DNA of 64,000 nucleotides, taken from Poecilobothrus nobilitatus. Its lineage: Eukaryota; Arthropoda; Insecta; Diptera; Dolichopodidae. A program made the position numbers and the translations under genes. Below are positions 11,231 through 24,195 of the stretch, one piece after another (the stretch's first letter is position 1; each line of letters begins with the position of its first letter). The stretch is from contig OX352774.1 of NCBI GenBank assembly GCA_947095535.1, forward strand, positions 244,429,825 to 244,493,824, in the 5' to 3' direction. The notes under the pieces are model-generated. The model was not told where the DNA came from, made no database searches, and worked only from the letters and a program-made list of their open reading frames with translations.

Positions 11231-14200
11231 TATGTATGTATGTATATAAAGTGTAAGAAATTAGATCTTATTCCCTCATTTATTTTTGACGAAGTGATGA
11301 CGTATTTAATTGTTTTTATGACCAACTTCAAATACATTATGATTAGCTCACTAAGAAAAACTGAACCTGATTTCTGAAATTAAATTTTTTTTTTGGAAAA
11401 ATAATTTTAATTAAAAAAAATATAAAAGCTATAAAATTTTCAAAATGAAGTTTTTTTTAAAAATACTTAATTTCATGTATACACATAAAGACTGCATATT
11501 TTTTTGGATTATATTTCAATCTTTAAATTTTGTATTTTTTAGGTTCGCAGTACTTTCAATCTAAATAAAATAAGTTTATAGTGTTGTAAACCGGTAGGGG
11601 CAGAGAGAGATGAACCAAAATATTATTTGGTATTTTATAATAGAAGAAATATCCTGGAACAGAAGGATCTAATTTGTGTAGTTGTAGATTTTTAGTATTT
11701 TGTTTTAATTGTTTCTTTTATATCAACGAGGTGATAATGGTACTTTAAAAAAGTTCCCCAAAAATTTCTTGTTTTATTTTGTTAGAACAATCCACTAGAA
11801 TATGCCAATTAAATTGAAAAGAAATCTAAAATCATAGTACGACAAATAACATTTCCTTTAATTTTTAATTTTTTATAAAAATAATCCTGCAATATTTTAT
11901 TAATTTTTTTTGTTTTTTTTTTGGTATTTTTATATTTAATTGTAGGTACATAATGTCAGAATTTTTAAGTTGTTAAGGACAATAACAAACTTGTAACTGT
12001 TAACCATTCCTATTAGAGACTTTTGATGATTTCTTTTTACCTTTTGTTCTTCTATTAACCTTAAAGCAAATTTTGTTTCTTTTTGTTTTTTTTTTGTTCA
12101 AACTTTTTAACCAAATAAAAGGTTGCTAGACACATTTATATAATATATAGACATTAATACATATATATATTATACATATATTACATATATACATTAATAC
12201 TTAAAACACGAAAAATCAAAGGTGTCAAACTGCTGAAATTTAGGGTGCCCATGAGTTTATCAAATAAAAAAAAAACAAACTGACTTATACTAACTTTATC
12301 CATTAATTTCCTGGAAATATCATTTCTAACGGGTATTGAAGATATAAATAATGTTTTTCATGTTTTTTTTGTTTCTTTTTTTTTTTTTAGAATAATTTTA
12401 TACACTGTAGGCGGTCCACACTTAAATTCTTTTATAGATATTATGTATATATGTATTTAATATAAATAAATATATGTACATATATATTATGTAATGTATA
12501 TATATATTTTTTTTTAAATATTATTTTTTGTCCAAGTTATATTTATATTGAAATAGACATCCATCTTAGTTCCTTGACGCTTGACAATGGCAAACAAAAC
12601 AAAAACAAACAAACAAAAAACATAAGAAACAAAAAATGTTACCGTTTCAGTAAAAATGAATCGCGACAACCAAAACCAGAAAAAAAAAACCAAATGTTTT
12701 CCCAGAAAAATTATGTGACCAAGAAAATTTATTGTTACACAAGTAAATGGACAAATGGTTTACCAACAACAGTAAAGAAAAAAAAATGTGTATAAAAGAA
12801 AAAAAAAAAAATTTTTTTTTTTAAGGAAGCGGAGATTGTAACAGGAAAAAAGAGGTAGATATAGAGAAAGAGAAAGAAAGAATGAAAGAATAATGTTTAT
12901 TTTGGTTTATTTGTTTTTGTGGACTTTGGCATTTTTTCTTTTGTTTATTACTTTTTTTTTTGCTTTTGCTTTCTTTCTTAAAGTGACATTATTACTTTCC
13001 ATTCCAAGTATTATAGTTCATAAGAACCTCATTAAAAACTGTTTTTTTTTTTGTGTGGGGCTAAGGAAATAATATATTTCAGGTATTTTTATTATTTTTT
13101 TTTTTTTTTTGAAAACTCTAATAATATATTATGAAAGTATATAATGATAATAAGTGTATAAAATAAATTCGCGATATACTTAACATTAATACCGTTATAA
13201 AAATTGGATTTTTTTTTGTTTTTTTTTTTTTTATTATTTTGATGCTTTGTTAATCCTTAGAGGCCACTTTAATCCACTTGAAAGAGGTTTTTTGGTTTGT
13301 TTTTTATTTTCCCTTTTATACAATTTAAAAAGAGAAAAAATGTCACAAGGAAAATGTAATAAAAAATAAAAAAACCTGCTATGGAATGAGAAACTAAAAT
13401 CCATAAGTAATATGTTTGATTTAATTATTTCTATATTATGATTATTATATTTTCATTAATAGTTAGACTCAGTGGGGTTTTGTAGAGGTAATGGTAATAT
13501 GGTAAAAGTGGGGTTGAAAAAAAAAGTAAAAATCGCCGACGATAACAATATAATAGTAATAATAAGAATAACAACAAGGACGATTTAATAAATTTTTGTC
13601 ACGCTATTGTTAATTTTTGGTACTATTTTTTTTTTTTTTTGTTTCAAGGGTGACGAGTTTTTGGATCTGATTAATTTAACGATAGAATCAACAACAAACA
13701 AACTAAAAGTTTTAAAAGTTCGAGTTACCAATCTGTTTTGAGAAATATCGTTTAAAGGTATCCATAGAAAATTGTTGCTTTAATTTTTTTTTTTTTGCTT
13801 TCTTTTTGATATTTACTTATCGTGAAAAAGTTGGCAATTTTTTTATCTCTTTTTTTTTTCTTTTTTTATATGGTAACAAATAACATTGAAAAAAGAATGG
13901 GGAGAAAAAATTAAATTCTATTTAAATTTTACATATGAAAATTTATGGTTTTATTATTAAGTATATTTTTCGGTTTGTTTTTTTTTTATTGGTTTAGCTT
14001 GTTTTCTTTTTTTTTTACATTTATTTATTTACTGGATTATTTTTATGGTTTTTCATTTTAAATGATTGTCCTATTTAAAGGTTGTATACTTATAACTTTT
14101 TTTGTTTGTTTATTTCAGATAATTGAATTTAATTTATATTCCGTTTTTTGTATTTGTGTCGAAGAAAGAAAATGGAAAAAAATCGTTAGAAAAATTAAAA

Positions 14201-17200
14201 TTTATTGCATACTTTTAGGTTAAGTTAATTGAATTAGTAGATTAATATCAAAGTTTAACTCTTAATAATACAATAAAGTGAATTAAAAATTGATAGTTAG
14301 TCTATCTAAACTACTATTAGTCGTTAAAATGGGAAGTATGTTCAGTTTGATAAAATGAAAGTCTTCACAATATCGTTTTATAATTGTGACTAAAGTGAAT
14401 TGTGAAAGTCAGTCCTTCCCAAGATTTTCAACCTTAAACCTGAAAGAAAAAATGATTGGGTTATTTAATATTTGCTCAATGTTTGAAACGAATATTTCAA
14501 AGCAAAAATATTGAAATATTTATATTGATGAATTAGATCTAATGAATATTTCAGTTTAATATTTTATGCTCGTGAATATTCCAGTTAAAAAATCAAAACT
14601 GTAGTTTAAGATAGGTTCACATTTTAAATTACATACATATATTAACTTAATGAATTATTGTTTCTATATAACATACTGTTCTTCTTAGCAGACAAAATTT
14701 ATGCAAATAAAGATTTCAATTTATTTAAATTGCTGTTAAAAAATAAGTTCAAAGTGTTTTCATTTTAAACAATTAAGAATTCAATAAAACTTAAGATTAA
14801 ATATAAAATTTAATACTTTAAAGTCTCTTTCATTCAAAATCTTTATTATTAAAAAAAAAATCATGTTTTAATCTACTGATTTAAGAATTAATTCTTTTTT
14901 AGAATTTCCTTTTTTTCCATAATAAATATATATTTTTTTTTTTTAAAGTATTTTCATTATACTTTAAAATAATCTAAATAATAAAAATATATTCTTATAT
15001 TATATATAATTAAAATAAACATTAAACACTTATGTTACTGAACTTGTTATCAATTAATTAGACAATAAAGTAAACAAAAAAAAAATATATATAAAAGAAG
15101 AAAAATCACTGTTTTTCACCCTTTTTATTAAAAATTTTCACTAATTGAAATTTTAATTTTTTTTCTGCCTTATTTTTGTTTTTTTTTTTTTTTTTCTTTT
15201 AAACAAAAACATATAATATGCTCTCATGTTATTCTCATTAATATGTTATCTTTATAATATGATCCTTAAATAAAATGAAAATTAAAAAGAAAATTGAAAA
15301 AAAAAAAACAAAAACAAAAACAGAATATAAAAAATAAACAAGCAAATATAATTTTTTCTTTTGTTCTTTTATCCTTTGTTTTCATTTTCTTTTTTTTTTT
15401 TTTAATTTTTAGTTTTTTCTTTTTCATTCGTTTAGATTGTTTTGAATATATATATATATTTTTTTTTTGAAACTACAAGAAAGATATCAGGACGTTAACC
15501 TAATTTACAAACAAATTATAACGACAATAATAGTTGTAATCATAATATAAACATCAAGGAATCATAAACATATTGAATATAATCGTGTTGTGTAATATAT
15601 ATATATATATATATATACATATATAATAATATTGTATTAAATACATAGTACAACTTAGGTATATATAAAATTATTGTGCAAAAGTCAACCTTATTATTGT
15701 ATTTGCGTTTTATTTTTTTTTACATAATTTTTTTTTTTTTTTTATCATATAATATAATATTTCAAACAGTGTATATATGTATGTGATTATGAATGAAAAA
15801 ATACACTATCACTATCACTTTTTGTTAGGTTCGTTTAACATGCAAACGAATAAAACAATTAAAAAAAAATTTTTTTTTTGTTTTTTAAATGCAAATATAA
15901 AGTAGAATATCTGAATGAATGTTTTTAGTTAGTTATTTAGTTGATTTTGTAATAAAATCAGTTCAAATTTAAATAAGCGACAATATAAAAAATAAATATT
16001 GTTACTGTTTTTTTTTGTCCTTTTTAAATGTAATTTACATAAATGCATTCTTTAAGTGATTTTTGCATATTAAATACTAAATAGTTAAGTAGATTTACAA
16101 TCACAAATTCTTTTTATATGATTAATATGTAATAAGATACATATTTACATTTATATTTACATATTTCTTTTTGAATTTTTAATTATAAATCCATTGTACA
16201 AAAAAACAGATTTTAAAATTAATGTAATTTTTAATTTATATATTATCTTATATACATATATAATATACACTTATATACATTAAATTAACTTTTTAATTGT
16301 GTTTTAAGTTTTAACATTAAATTTTATTTATATGAAATAAATTTAAAAATAAATTAAAATTAAATCCTTACAAGTTTTTTTTAATTAAATTTTATTTAAA
16401 TATGTATATATATATATAAATATAAATAAATTATGTAAAATATAATGTTTATTTAAATATAGAACAAGACTAAAAATATCCTTCCGGCATTTTGATTCAA
16501 AATCAACAAGCGCTAAAATGTAACTGATTTGTTTTGTAGTGGGTTCTTTGCTACAATACAATACACGTCCTTGTTATTATATTTTTTTTTGTTGTTGTTG
16601 TTGTTGTTTTATTCTAAATCCTTTTTTCTTTTGTTTTTGTTGTAGAATAATATCTTTGTTATTGTTTTCTTTTTAATTTTCTTTTCTTTTAACAGGATTT
16701 TACAAACATTTTTTATTTAAATACAATGTATATAAAAATGTATATGTATAATTGTGTATGAAGTACCTGAAAAAAAACTGAAAATTTCTTATAAAGAATT
16801 TTAATAATAAAAAAAAAAATTTTAAGAAAATAATATGAAAAAAAAAAAGAAAAAAAATTTTATATAGTTTTGTTCATTCAACTCTTTTTTGAGAGATAAA
16901 AATTAATAAGAGAGAGATAAAAAAAAAAGTTTTTTTTTCTAATGAGAAAACCGAAAAACAAGAGAAATTTAAAGAGAAAGAAAGCCAAAAAAAAATTGTT
17001 CTGGTTTGACATTTTTTAAAGAAAATTTTATTCTTTTTCATAAGTATATAATATATGTATATAATAGAATTGACATTATTTTAATTATGTATAGAATCTG
17101 TAAAATTAAAATTTTTGGAATGCACATTGCACACTATTGTTACATTGCATTTCTTTTTCTTATTACCAGGTTACTGTCTTTTAAGAAAATTACATAAATT

Positions 17201-17264
17201 TAGGACGAAAAAGAAAGTATTATACAGTTATTTAATGAAATAATGTTAATTATATTAAATTACG

Positions 17265-17269
<5 letters not shown>
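11231..17269. other. simple-sequence desert
   Basis: A/T homopolymers, a (TA)n tract at 15595-15616, a (GTT)n run at 16591-16608 and many TATATGTA words fill this stretch. The 73-codon frame at 12574-12795 is Lys/Asn low complexity. I see no splice-bounded ORF or transposon ends. Confidence 0.5.

Positions 17270-17321
<52 letters not shown>
17270..17321. repeat. (TA)26 microsatellite
   Basis: This is an uninterrupted TA tract of about 52 bp, the longest pure dinucleotide run in the window. Confidence 0.95.
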
Positions 17322-17324
<3 letters not shown>

Positions 17325-20300
17325 ATTCAATTTAACTTTATTATTTGTTTATGTCATTGAATATTATTGTATAGAAATTTATTTGAGTTAATTTGTGTAT
17401 ACTAATGAAATTCTTTCGTGATTTAAATGATAGTAGGTACATATGTATGTATTTATATATAATTTTAGTTTTCGGATTAATTTTTTTAACTATAAAAGAA
17501 CGATATACTTTAGAAAAAATATAAAACAATATTAAGGTGTAAACTGCACATATCTTACTTTTAATTTATTTTAGTTTTTTTTTCTGTTCAGATAAAAGAA
17601 GGGAGTTCTAGATAACATTTACAGCTAAGCCTTACAATTCAATTTATATATGGATAATTCTATTTCTAAACAGGTATAAAAGGTTCTAAAAGGTATAAAA
17701 CAGTTAAATCTAAACATTTATTGCATAGTAAGTATGGGGCATTCTCGTTTTCTTCCATTTTTTCTTGAGTCTTGAGTTTTCTTTTCTTCCTGTTTCGATT
17801 TCTTATACCAGTAAAAGTTCACTTGTTTATTTCTGATTGTTTAATTAAAAAAGTTTAATTTCTTGAGAAATTCTTATAATTATGTTTAATATGGTAAAAG
17901 GGGCTTTTTATATGCTTATCTTAATAAACATATCTCATTTTTCTCAAAGAAGAAGGATAATGCCTTATTTGTTAGTATGTTCATATTAATAAGGTAATTT
18001 TAACAAGATAATAATTTTTATATTATCCAACCCAGATATCAATTTATAGTATAGATAATAGCTCAGTATACCGATTTATCCTTAACATCTTTTTGGTAAG
18101 ATATAAAATATTGTTAAATTATTGTATTCAAAACTTAACTTTTTAATAAACTGAATATAAAATAAAAAACCTATATAATAAAAAAAAAATAATAAAATTG
18201 CAATTGTTAAGAAATTTTTATGTCATATCAATAAAAAAAAAAATGTATAATAAAAATGTTAATGTACTTTTAAAACATTTAATTTAAATGACAATAAAAA
18301 AAATTTACTGAATAATAATTTAATTAAAAATAACACAAAAACAATAAAAATAACAAAAACAATGTATATGTATAGGTAAATGTCATGAATGTCAGTACCA
18401 CGTTGGTTTTTAATATTTTGTTACTTAAGCGCAATTTCACTTTCAAAAGACTTTCATAATTGATAACCACATGTTTTTAAATAAATCTTTAACTTCTCTT
18501 TTCATACAATAGAAAAGGACAAATATTGACTTTTAAAATAATCTCTTTAATATAATATTTTATTTTATTATTATTCTCTTAAGTTTCCTGTCTTTACAGC
18601 AACAGCGGCGAAAATGCAGTTTTAAAACTAATTGTTAATCTGTCAACAAATTTTTTTTTTTTTTGCAGTTATACATGTTATTTTTCTGTAAATCCAGAAA
18701 GCTTTTTTCCTGTTAAAAAAAATTTGTATTTCTGTTTTTCGCCTTTTTTTTGATACAGAAAATGCACTAATGATTTTTTTTAGCTGTTACTTTGTTCTGC
18801 GAAAAAAATTTTTTTTTTTTTTTAAGTGTGCACCATACAGAACATTTTTTTTTTTTTTTACTATAGTTAGTTTACTGTTAGCAGTCATGAAGTGAAGATG
18901 TAAAGGAAATTTTTATTTCAAATTGAAATGAAAAAAAAATTCATTTATGTACGTATGTTAAATAATGAAAAACATTCAACAGGATATTAATAATAATATT
19001 GTATGAGAAATTGTTTAATGGTATAATAATGGTGTTTTATTTGAAAACAAATATGTATTAATTTTTGATTTTAAGCAAAATGAACATCAAAAGTAGTCAT
19101 TATTATTTTCTTTGTAATAGCATCAGACTAATTTTATGACTTTTATGAATATTGGTTTAAAGTAACGTTTACCACGAGAACAAAATAAACAAAATAAAAA
19201 TAGACAGGAAAAAAAAAGAAAATGAAAATGGAAAGACGGACGGACATCCAAAACTCCAAACTGTTATTTTAGTGACAAAAAAAAAAATATTTAATGTCGC
19301 ATTTTTTTGACATTTTAATAAATTTAAGAAGTTGGAAGCTAGAATTAAAATTTCAATCTGATAAATTTTTTTTTTTTTATTTATTATTAAATTATTTTAT
19401 TGTAAATTTTCATGTTTTAATTTTATTAATTAATTTTAAAAAAAAATTTTTTTTTTTGCAATTATTAACATGGTATTTTCTTTTATTTTCTCTAAATTAT
19501 TATTATGTTTCTTTGCTTTATTGTAATTCTTCTTATTACCGATTTAATGATGTTGAAAAATAACATCAAAATAAAAAAAAATTGAATAACAATCTGGAAT
19601 AATGATGATTCATCAGAAAAATATTAAACTAATTGGTCGACTTTATTATATTGTATTTTCATTAATATTTCAATGTTTGTTTCATTCATAATTTATTTCT
19701 AATATTTCTGTTGCTTATTTTTTGGCTTTTTTGGTTTCGTTTTTTTTTTTCTTTTATTATATTTATTTTATATGCCTGCGAGGGCTTGAAGTTTTATGTT
19801 ATATCTCTATAATTTTACTCTTTATTAGCTACTTGTTCTTCATCTAAATTTATATTTTCTTATATTCTTAAGTATACGATTTGTGTTTGTAATTTTGTTG
19901 CGTTTGAGTTTTTGTATTTAATTTTTTCTTGTTTTTTTTTTTGTTTTGTTTTTAAATAAATATTTTTAAGTACTTATAACATTGATTAAAAGAAAAAAAT
20001 GAAAAGAGATAGCAATATAATAATGTAATCTTTTTGAATTAGAAACGTAGAGTAATAAAAAATATAATATACATACATACCTATATATAAATATATGTAT
20101 ATTTATATAGAATTTAATAACATTAATTATTATTGTTTTAATAAAAATATGTTTCTAAAGATGATGATTATAATGATAACAATAAACAAAAAAAAAAGAA
20201 AATTAAGTGGAAAGAAGGACGTTTTTGTTTTAACAGCATAATAAAAATTGAAGAGATTTTTTCTTATTATATTTTTATTTTTAATTTTCAATATTATTAC

Positions 20301-20870
20301 AGGCCGTCTAATAAATGGGGAAATAACTGTGGGAAGTATAAAAAAATAGAAAAAAAAAAATCAAAAATAAACAAACTTTAAATAAGGGGTTAATAATTTG
20401 TAGATTAATTTTTGAAGAGGGTTGTCCTTCTCTACTACAACCCTTATTGTTATTATTATTCTTATTATTATAATTATTGTTTTTATTATTGTTTATTATT
20501 GTTAGGTTTAATAAAGAATGAAAACAAAAATTAAATTGATGGAAATAATTATTTTTTTGTTAGGAAAATTAAATTAATTCGAATTGAATTGAATTAAATT
20601 GTAATGTGAATTTGTTAAATATTATTTATTGGTTCTTAAATAATTATCATTATTTATTATTGTTGTAATTATTATAAAGAATAGTATAAAAAAAAAAAAA
20701 TAAAATAAAATGTAGACATAATTAAAAGAGAAAAGAAAAGAAAATTGAAAAAACAAAAATATCAAATGAAAGAAATTTCTAAGATTTATTAAACAATTAT
20801 CTATTATTTATTTACTATTTTATAAAGAAATAAATTTTATTTTGATTTTAAATGATTGAAAGGATAATTT
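17322..20870. other. non-coding simple-sequence stretch
   Basis: Homopolymers and TTA/TTG-rich cryptic repeat (20440-20510) are all that I can name. An 8-bp perfect hairpin (AGGGTTGT ... ACAACCCT) lies at 20418-20444 with an 11-base loop and no T-run terminator context. Frames at 17006-17197, 17341-17529 and 19294-19563 are AT-driven. Confidence 0.5.
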
Positions 20871-21498
20871 TGACCCTAAGAACTAATGCCCGAATGAACT
20901 AACGGCCGAATCGAAAATGAATTAATATCCGAAGATTTTTGGATGTTACTTCACAAATTAACGATCGAAAAACCAAAAAAAAATTTTGGGTGTTAGCTAA
21001 TTTTTTTTCCGGTGTTTATTTATAATTTTAAAATGTGAAAAGTCTAAAAATTAACTAACAACCAAAAAAACGTGAACAAACGCCCGAAAATATTAAACAA
21101 ATATTCAATACAAACAACGAAAATATTGGCCTTTTTATGAAAGTTTTTTTTAACAAAATTATTTTTTAACGCAAACACAGAGGTTTCAAATTGATGGATG
21201 AACAAAAATTTTATTGATAATTTTAGAGGTACACTTTATTATACAATTAGTTTATGTTTATTCTACGCAAAAACTAGGATTCTTCAACTAGTTTTCTACA
21301 AAATGGATAATAATGGATAATAAGTCTTGTACTTCATTATTTTGATTGTGGTAATTGACAAATTGTTCAATACATTCTGAACCTGTTTTCGGATGCTTAC
21401 AGGGAAAAAAAACAACATTCGGTAACTTTTCCTGACAAAGCATTTGAAATATTGGTGACTGCCGCCTCCAAACTGCTGCTAAACAATTTATTGAAATC

Positions 21499-21880
21499 TT
21501 GATTTTGTAAACAACTCTAAAATCATTGGAATCTAAATCTTAAAATTAGGAATCTCGCATATACATATATATAAATGTTCCGGAAAAAGGGAATATACTG
21601 GTTTTAAATTCAACGCTAAAATTCCTCCTAATTCAGAATATCTGATATTCATATAATATTTATAAATACATATTGTGTAAAAGGCGTATAACCCTTATTT
21701 TGAATTTAACTCTAAACTTCTTCTTAATCCATAATCTCGATTGTACATATTTATATATAAATATTCTGGAAGAAGCGTATAACTCTGATTTTGAATATAA
21801 CTGTAAAATATTTTCTAATTCAAAGTCTCGCATATACATACCTATATATAAAAATTACTTTGGGAAAAGCGTAAGGGCAC
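21499..21880. repeat. ~95-bp tandem repeat, 4 copies, core of FB-1
   Basis: TTGATTTTG-like starts fall at 21499, 21598, 21694 and 21785. Each unit reads roughly GATTTTGAATTCAACTCTAA, then CCTCCTAATTCAGAATCTCG, then a TATACATATATATAAATATT stretch, then CTGGAAAAAGCGTATAAC. A further partial unit is at 22080-22195. The same unit recurs in FB-2 (62115-62260) and singly at 44093-44152. Confidence 0.75.
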
Positions 21881-21892
21881 CACTTTTTATTT

Positions 21893-22072
21893 AGGTGGAC
21901 TTTCAAGAGGGTGTTATACCTTTCTAAAAGACTATTATAGTCCAACTTAGTAAAGGAATTAAATCCATGGACTTTATTACCCTTTTACAAAGGTATTAAA
22001 GTCAATTAGCTTTAATTCTTGAAGTTTGAAAATTAAAGTCTATGGACTTTAATTTCTTGGACTTTAATTCAC
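21893..22072. mobile_element. nested word-iterating block (word AATTAAAGTCCATGG)
   Basis: Repeated, mostly palindromic copies of one word are clustered here: TATAGTCCAACTTAG, AAATCCATGGACTTTATTA, ATTAAAGTCAATTAGCTTTA, ATTAAAGTCTATGGACTTTA and TTGGACTTTAATTC. Copies occur in both orientations within 180 bp. It lies between the last full 95-bp unit and the partial unit of FB-1, so it appears to be a separate small foldback inserted into that core. Confidence 0.6.
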
Positions 22073-22459
22073 GTCATGATATAAATATTCTGGAAAAAGG
22101 AAAACAATCCTGATTTTGTAACCAATTCTTAAATCCTTTCACAATTATTCACTTTTCCCAGATATATTTACATAGGTACGTATATTTCTAATCCCAATTT
22201 TTATTTGAGTGGATTTACGAGCTTTTTAAACGCCCAAAAATAATGAACCCGAATAAAATTAAAACGAACTAACGCCAGAAAAGAATGAACTAATTATGGC
22301 TGAATAAAATGAAGTAACTCCCGAATGAAAGTTTTTCGGGTGTTGGTTCATTTTTTTTCGACCTTTAATTCATAAACTATCACCCGAAATAAAAGGAAAA
22401 AAGAATTTGGGTTTTAGTTCATTTTTCATTCGGGCGTTAGTTCGTATAGCCAATATTGT

Positions 22460-23025
22460 TCTATTAATGCAAATTTGATTTATAAAGAATATGAAATTAT
22501 TATTGTTTTTTTTTTTGTGTTTAGATTTTAATTATAAGAATGAGATTTACTTTGATTTTTTTTGTTTTAAATAAAATAAATTATTATTTAATATATCTTT
22601 TATTTAGTTAAATTCTTATTATGTCTTTCTTATTATTTTATTATAATAATGCAATTAAAATACACTTTAATTAATTTCCCTTGAAAAATATTGATTGTTA
22701 TCACCATTGTAATGCTAATAAAATGGAAAATTTCAATTGGAAGTATATATTATTTGAAATAAAAAAAAGAAAGATTGTGAGTGAATACTTAAATTTATTC
22801 ATTTGAAGAATAGTAAATGATATAATGAAAAGAATAATTATAATAAGTTCTTTTATTTCAGGATTAATTTTCTCTTAAAAAAAAAACAAAATTTATTTTT
22901 AGTTAATTTAGAAAATTTCCAAAAGTTTGAAATAAAAAATATAAATACTAATTATATAATAAATTGCTAAATGAAAAGTAATTTTCATTTGAATAAACAT
23001 CCAACATTATAATTAAATGAATGAC
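22460..23025. other. non-coding spacer
   Basis: AT-rich sequence with short homopolymers; nothing supported. Confidence 0.6.
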
Positions 23026-23102
23026 ATCCAACGAATCGTCCAGGTGTTAAGACAATCGGTCTATAATTCGAAAGGTCTCGGGGATTCAAACTCCGGTTGG
23101 AT
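23026..23102 (+). mobile_element. tRNA-like sequence (degenerate tRNA or SINE head)
   Basis: A 77-nt segment begins ATCCAAC and ends GTTGGAT, a perfect 7-bp acceptor-type stem. TCGTCCAGGTGTTAAGACA fits an A box with one mismatch, and GGGGATTCAAACTCC resembles a B box and T arm. The anticodon arm is imperfect (TCGGT/TTCGA with a short loop) and the T stem is not canonical, so I do not think it encodes a functional tRNA. An A-rich stretch follows. It is either an old tRNA copy or the head of a tRNA-derived SINE. Confidence 0.6.
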
Positions 23103-23109
23103 TATATCG

Positions 23110-24044
23110 ACCAATAAAAAATATTATAAATTTTTCTTACATAATAATTTAGTAGAATGAAGGAGTATTCACGATTTACTTGAATAAATTTTAAACTTTA
23201 AACGTAATATTTTATAAACTATACATTAAACAATAACTTAAAAAATTAAAAAGTACTATGACATATACAGTATAATACTCAAAGTACGTTTAAATCTTTT
23301 AATAATTTACACCTCTTCAAGATATTTGTTTTTCATATAAAAATTCTACACGAGTAGATACAACAATCCTTCATCCAGTACAATTTACTACACCTTCATT
23401 CTTCACCTTCACCAATCATCTTCACCAATCGTGAAAAATAAGTAAAAAAAATAAAAATAAAATAATTCTTGTAAAATATAATAGATAGAAAAGCAGCATT
23501 ATAGACTATACAGCACATTAGTGCACATTTATTACATTATTATATGGTAAAATTCTTTATATACTATTTCCACGTGAATCAATTTTGTGCTACATAAGTC
23601 AGTGTTTTTTCTGTTAAAAACTGTAATTAATTTGACCAATGTGTAGGAGATCGTCCTCTCGCTCTTTTTCCGTTTATTCTTTCTCCCACTAATAGTTTCT
23701 TCATTTAACTGTAATAAGTCGTCTGGCAATGTGACTAAAATATTTGAGATGGGATTGACTACTATAGTTTTCTTCAGAAGTCTGCAGTTTACTTGTTAGG
23801 TGGAAATAATTATGCGCAGTATGTTGTATTGACGATACTCTCAGGACTCTAATTTAATCCGGAAAGAGAATACAGCGTTTAGAATACAATTTTTCAGCAC
23901 ATTCACGAGAACAGGTTTAGTTATAAAAGCTAGTTTATTATTTTTCAGAAAATAAATTAGAAGAATTATGTTTTTGCTTGACATACATATTAACAATTTT
24001 CTTGTATAAGATAATAGATGGTGTATAGAAATAAAAAAGAAACA
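23110..24044. other. non-coding, with a possible solo transposon end
   Basis: GAGTATTCACGATTTA at about 23165 matches the left end of the element at 50291, but I found no partner end here. The 65-codon minus frame at 23532-23729 starts and ends without splice or domain evidence. Confidence 0.4.
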
Positions 24045-24195
24045 TCTTAGTCTTGTACTATATAGCTATTGTACAAGCCGAGTAATCAACGGCTTAGTGA
24101 AATTAATGATTCACGAAACTGAATCTTAATCAAATATGAATAATAAATGACTTAGTGGATGCCCTATGCTCCTCAAAGGAGTATGGCAATAAAAA
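24045..24195 (-). repeat. dispersed ~150-bp repeat, copy 2
   Basis: The complement reads GGAGCATAGGGCATCCACTA, CATTTATTATTCATATTTGA, CAGTTTCGTGAATCATTAAT, CACTAAGCCGTTGATTACTC and TATAGTACAAGACTAAG. This is co-linear with 3176-3330. Confidence 0.8.

Larger units (their letters stand above)
20879..22446. mobile_element. foldback element FB-1 (word GAACTAACGCCCGAA)
   Basis: The left arm (20879-21090) carries GAACTAATGCCCGAATGAA, AACTAACGGCCGAA, TTAATATCCGAA and AAACGCCCGAAAA in one orientation, partly mixed. The right arm (22228-22446) carries CGCCAGAAAAGAATGAACTA and TTCGGGTGTTGGTTCATTTT, and ends TTCATTCGGGCGTTAGTTC. That ending is the near-exact inverse of the left terminus. The core holds a ~95-bp tandem array and a second nested repeat block. 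Arms built of short iterated words around a non-coding core are the architecture of FB-type foldback transposons. No coding capacity and no clear target-site duplication are visible. Confidence 0.7.

Noticed and set aside
12574..12795. 73-codon Lys/Asn-rich frame
   Set aside because: It is a translation of A-rich simple sequence; no hydrophobic, domain or splice evidence.
17270..17321. (TA)n tract as a regulatory or origin element
   Set aside because: It is an ordinary dinucleotide microsatellite with nothing around it to suggest function.
20418..20444. 8-bp hairpin as a transcription terminator
   Set aside because: There is no following T-run and no bacterial gene context; chance or local duplication is enough.
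23026..23102. Functional tRNA gene
   Set aside because: The acceptor stem is perfect, but the anticodon loop is short, the T stem does not pair in canonical register and the A box has a mismatch, so it is treated as a tRNA-derived relic.
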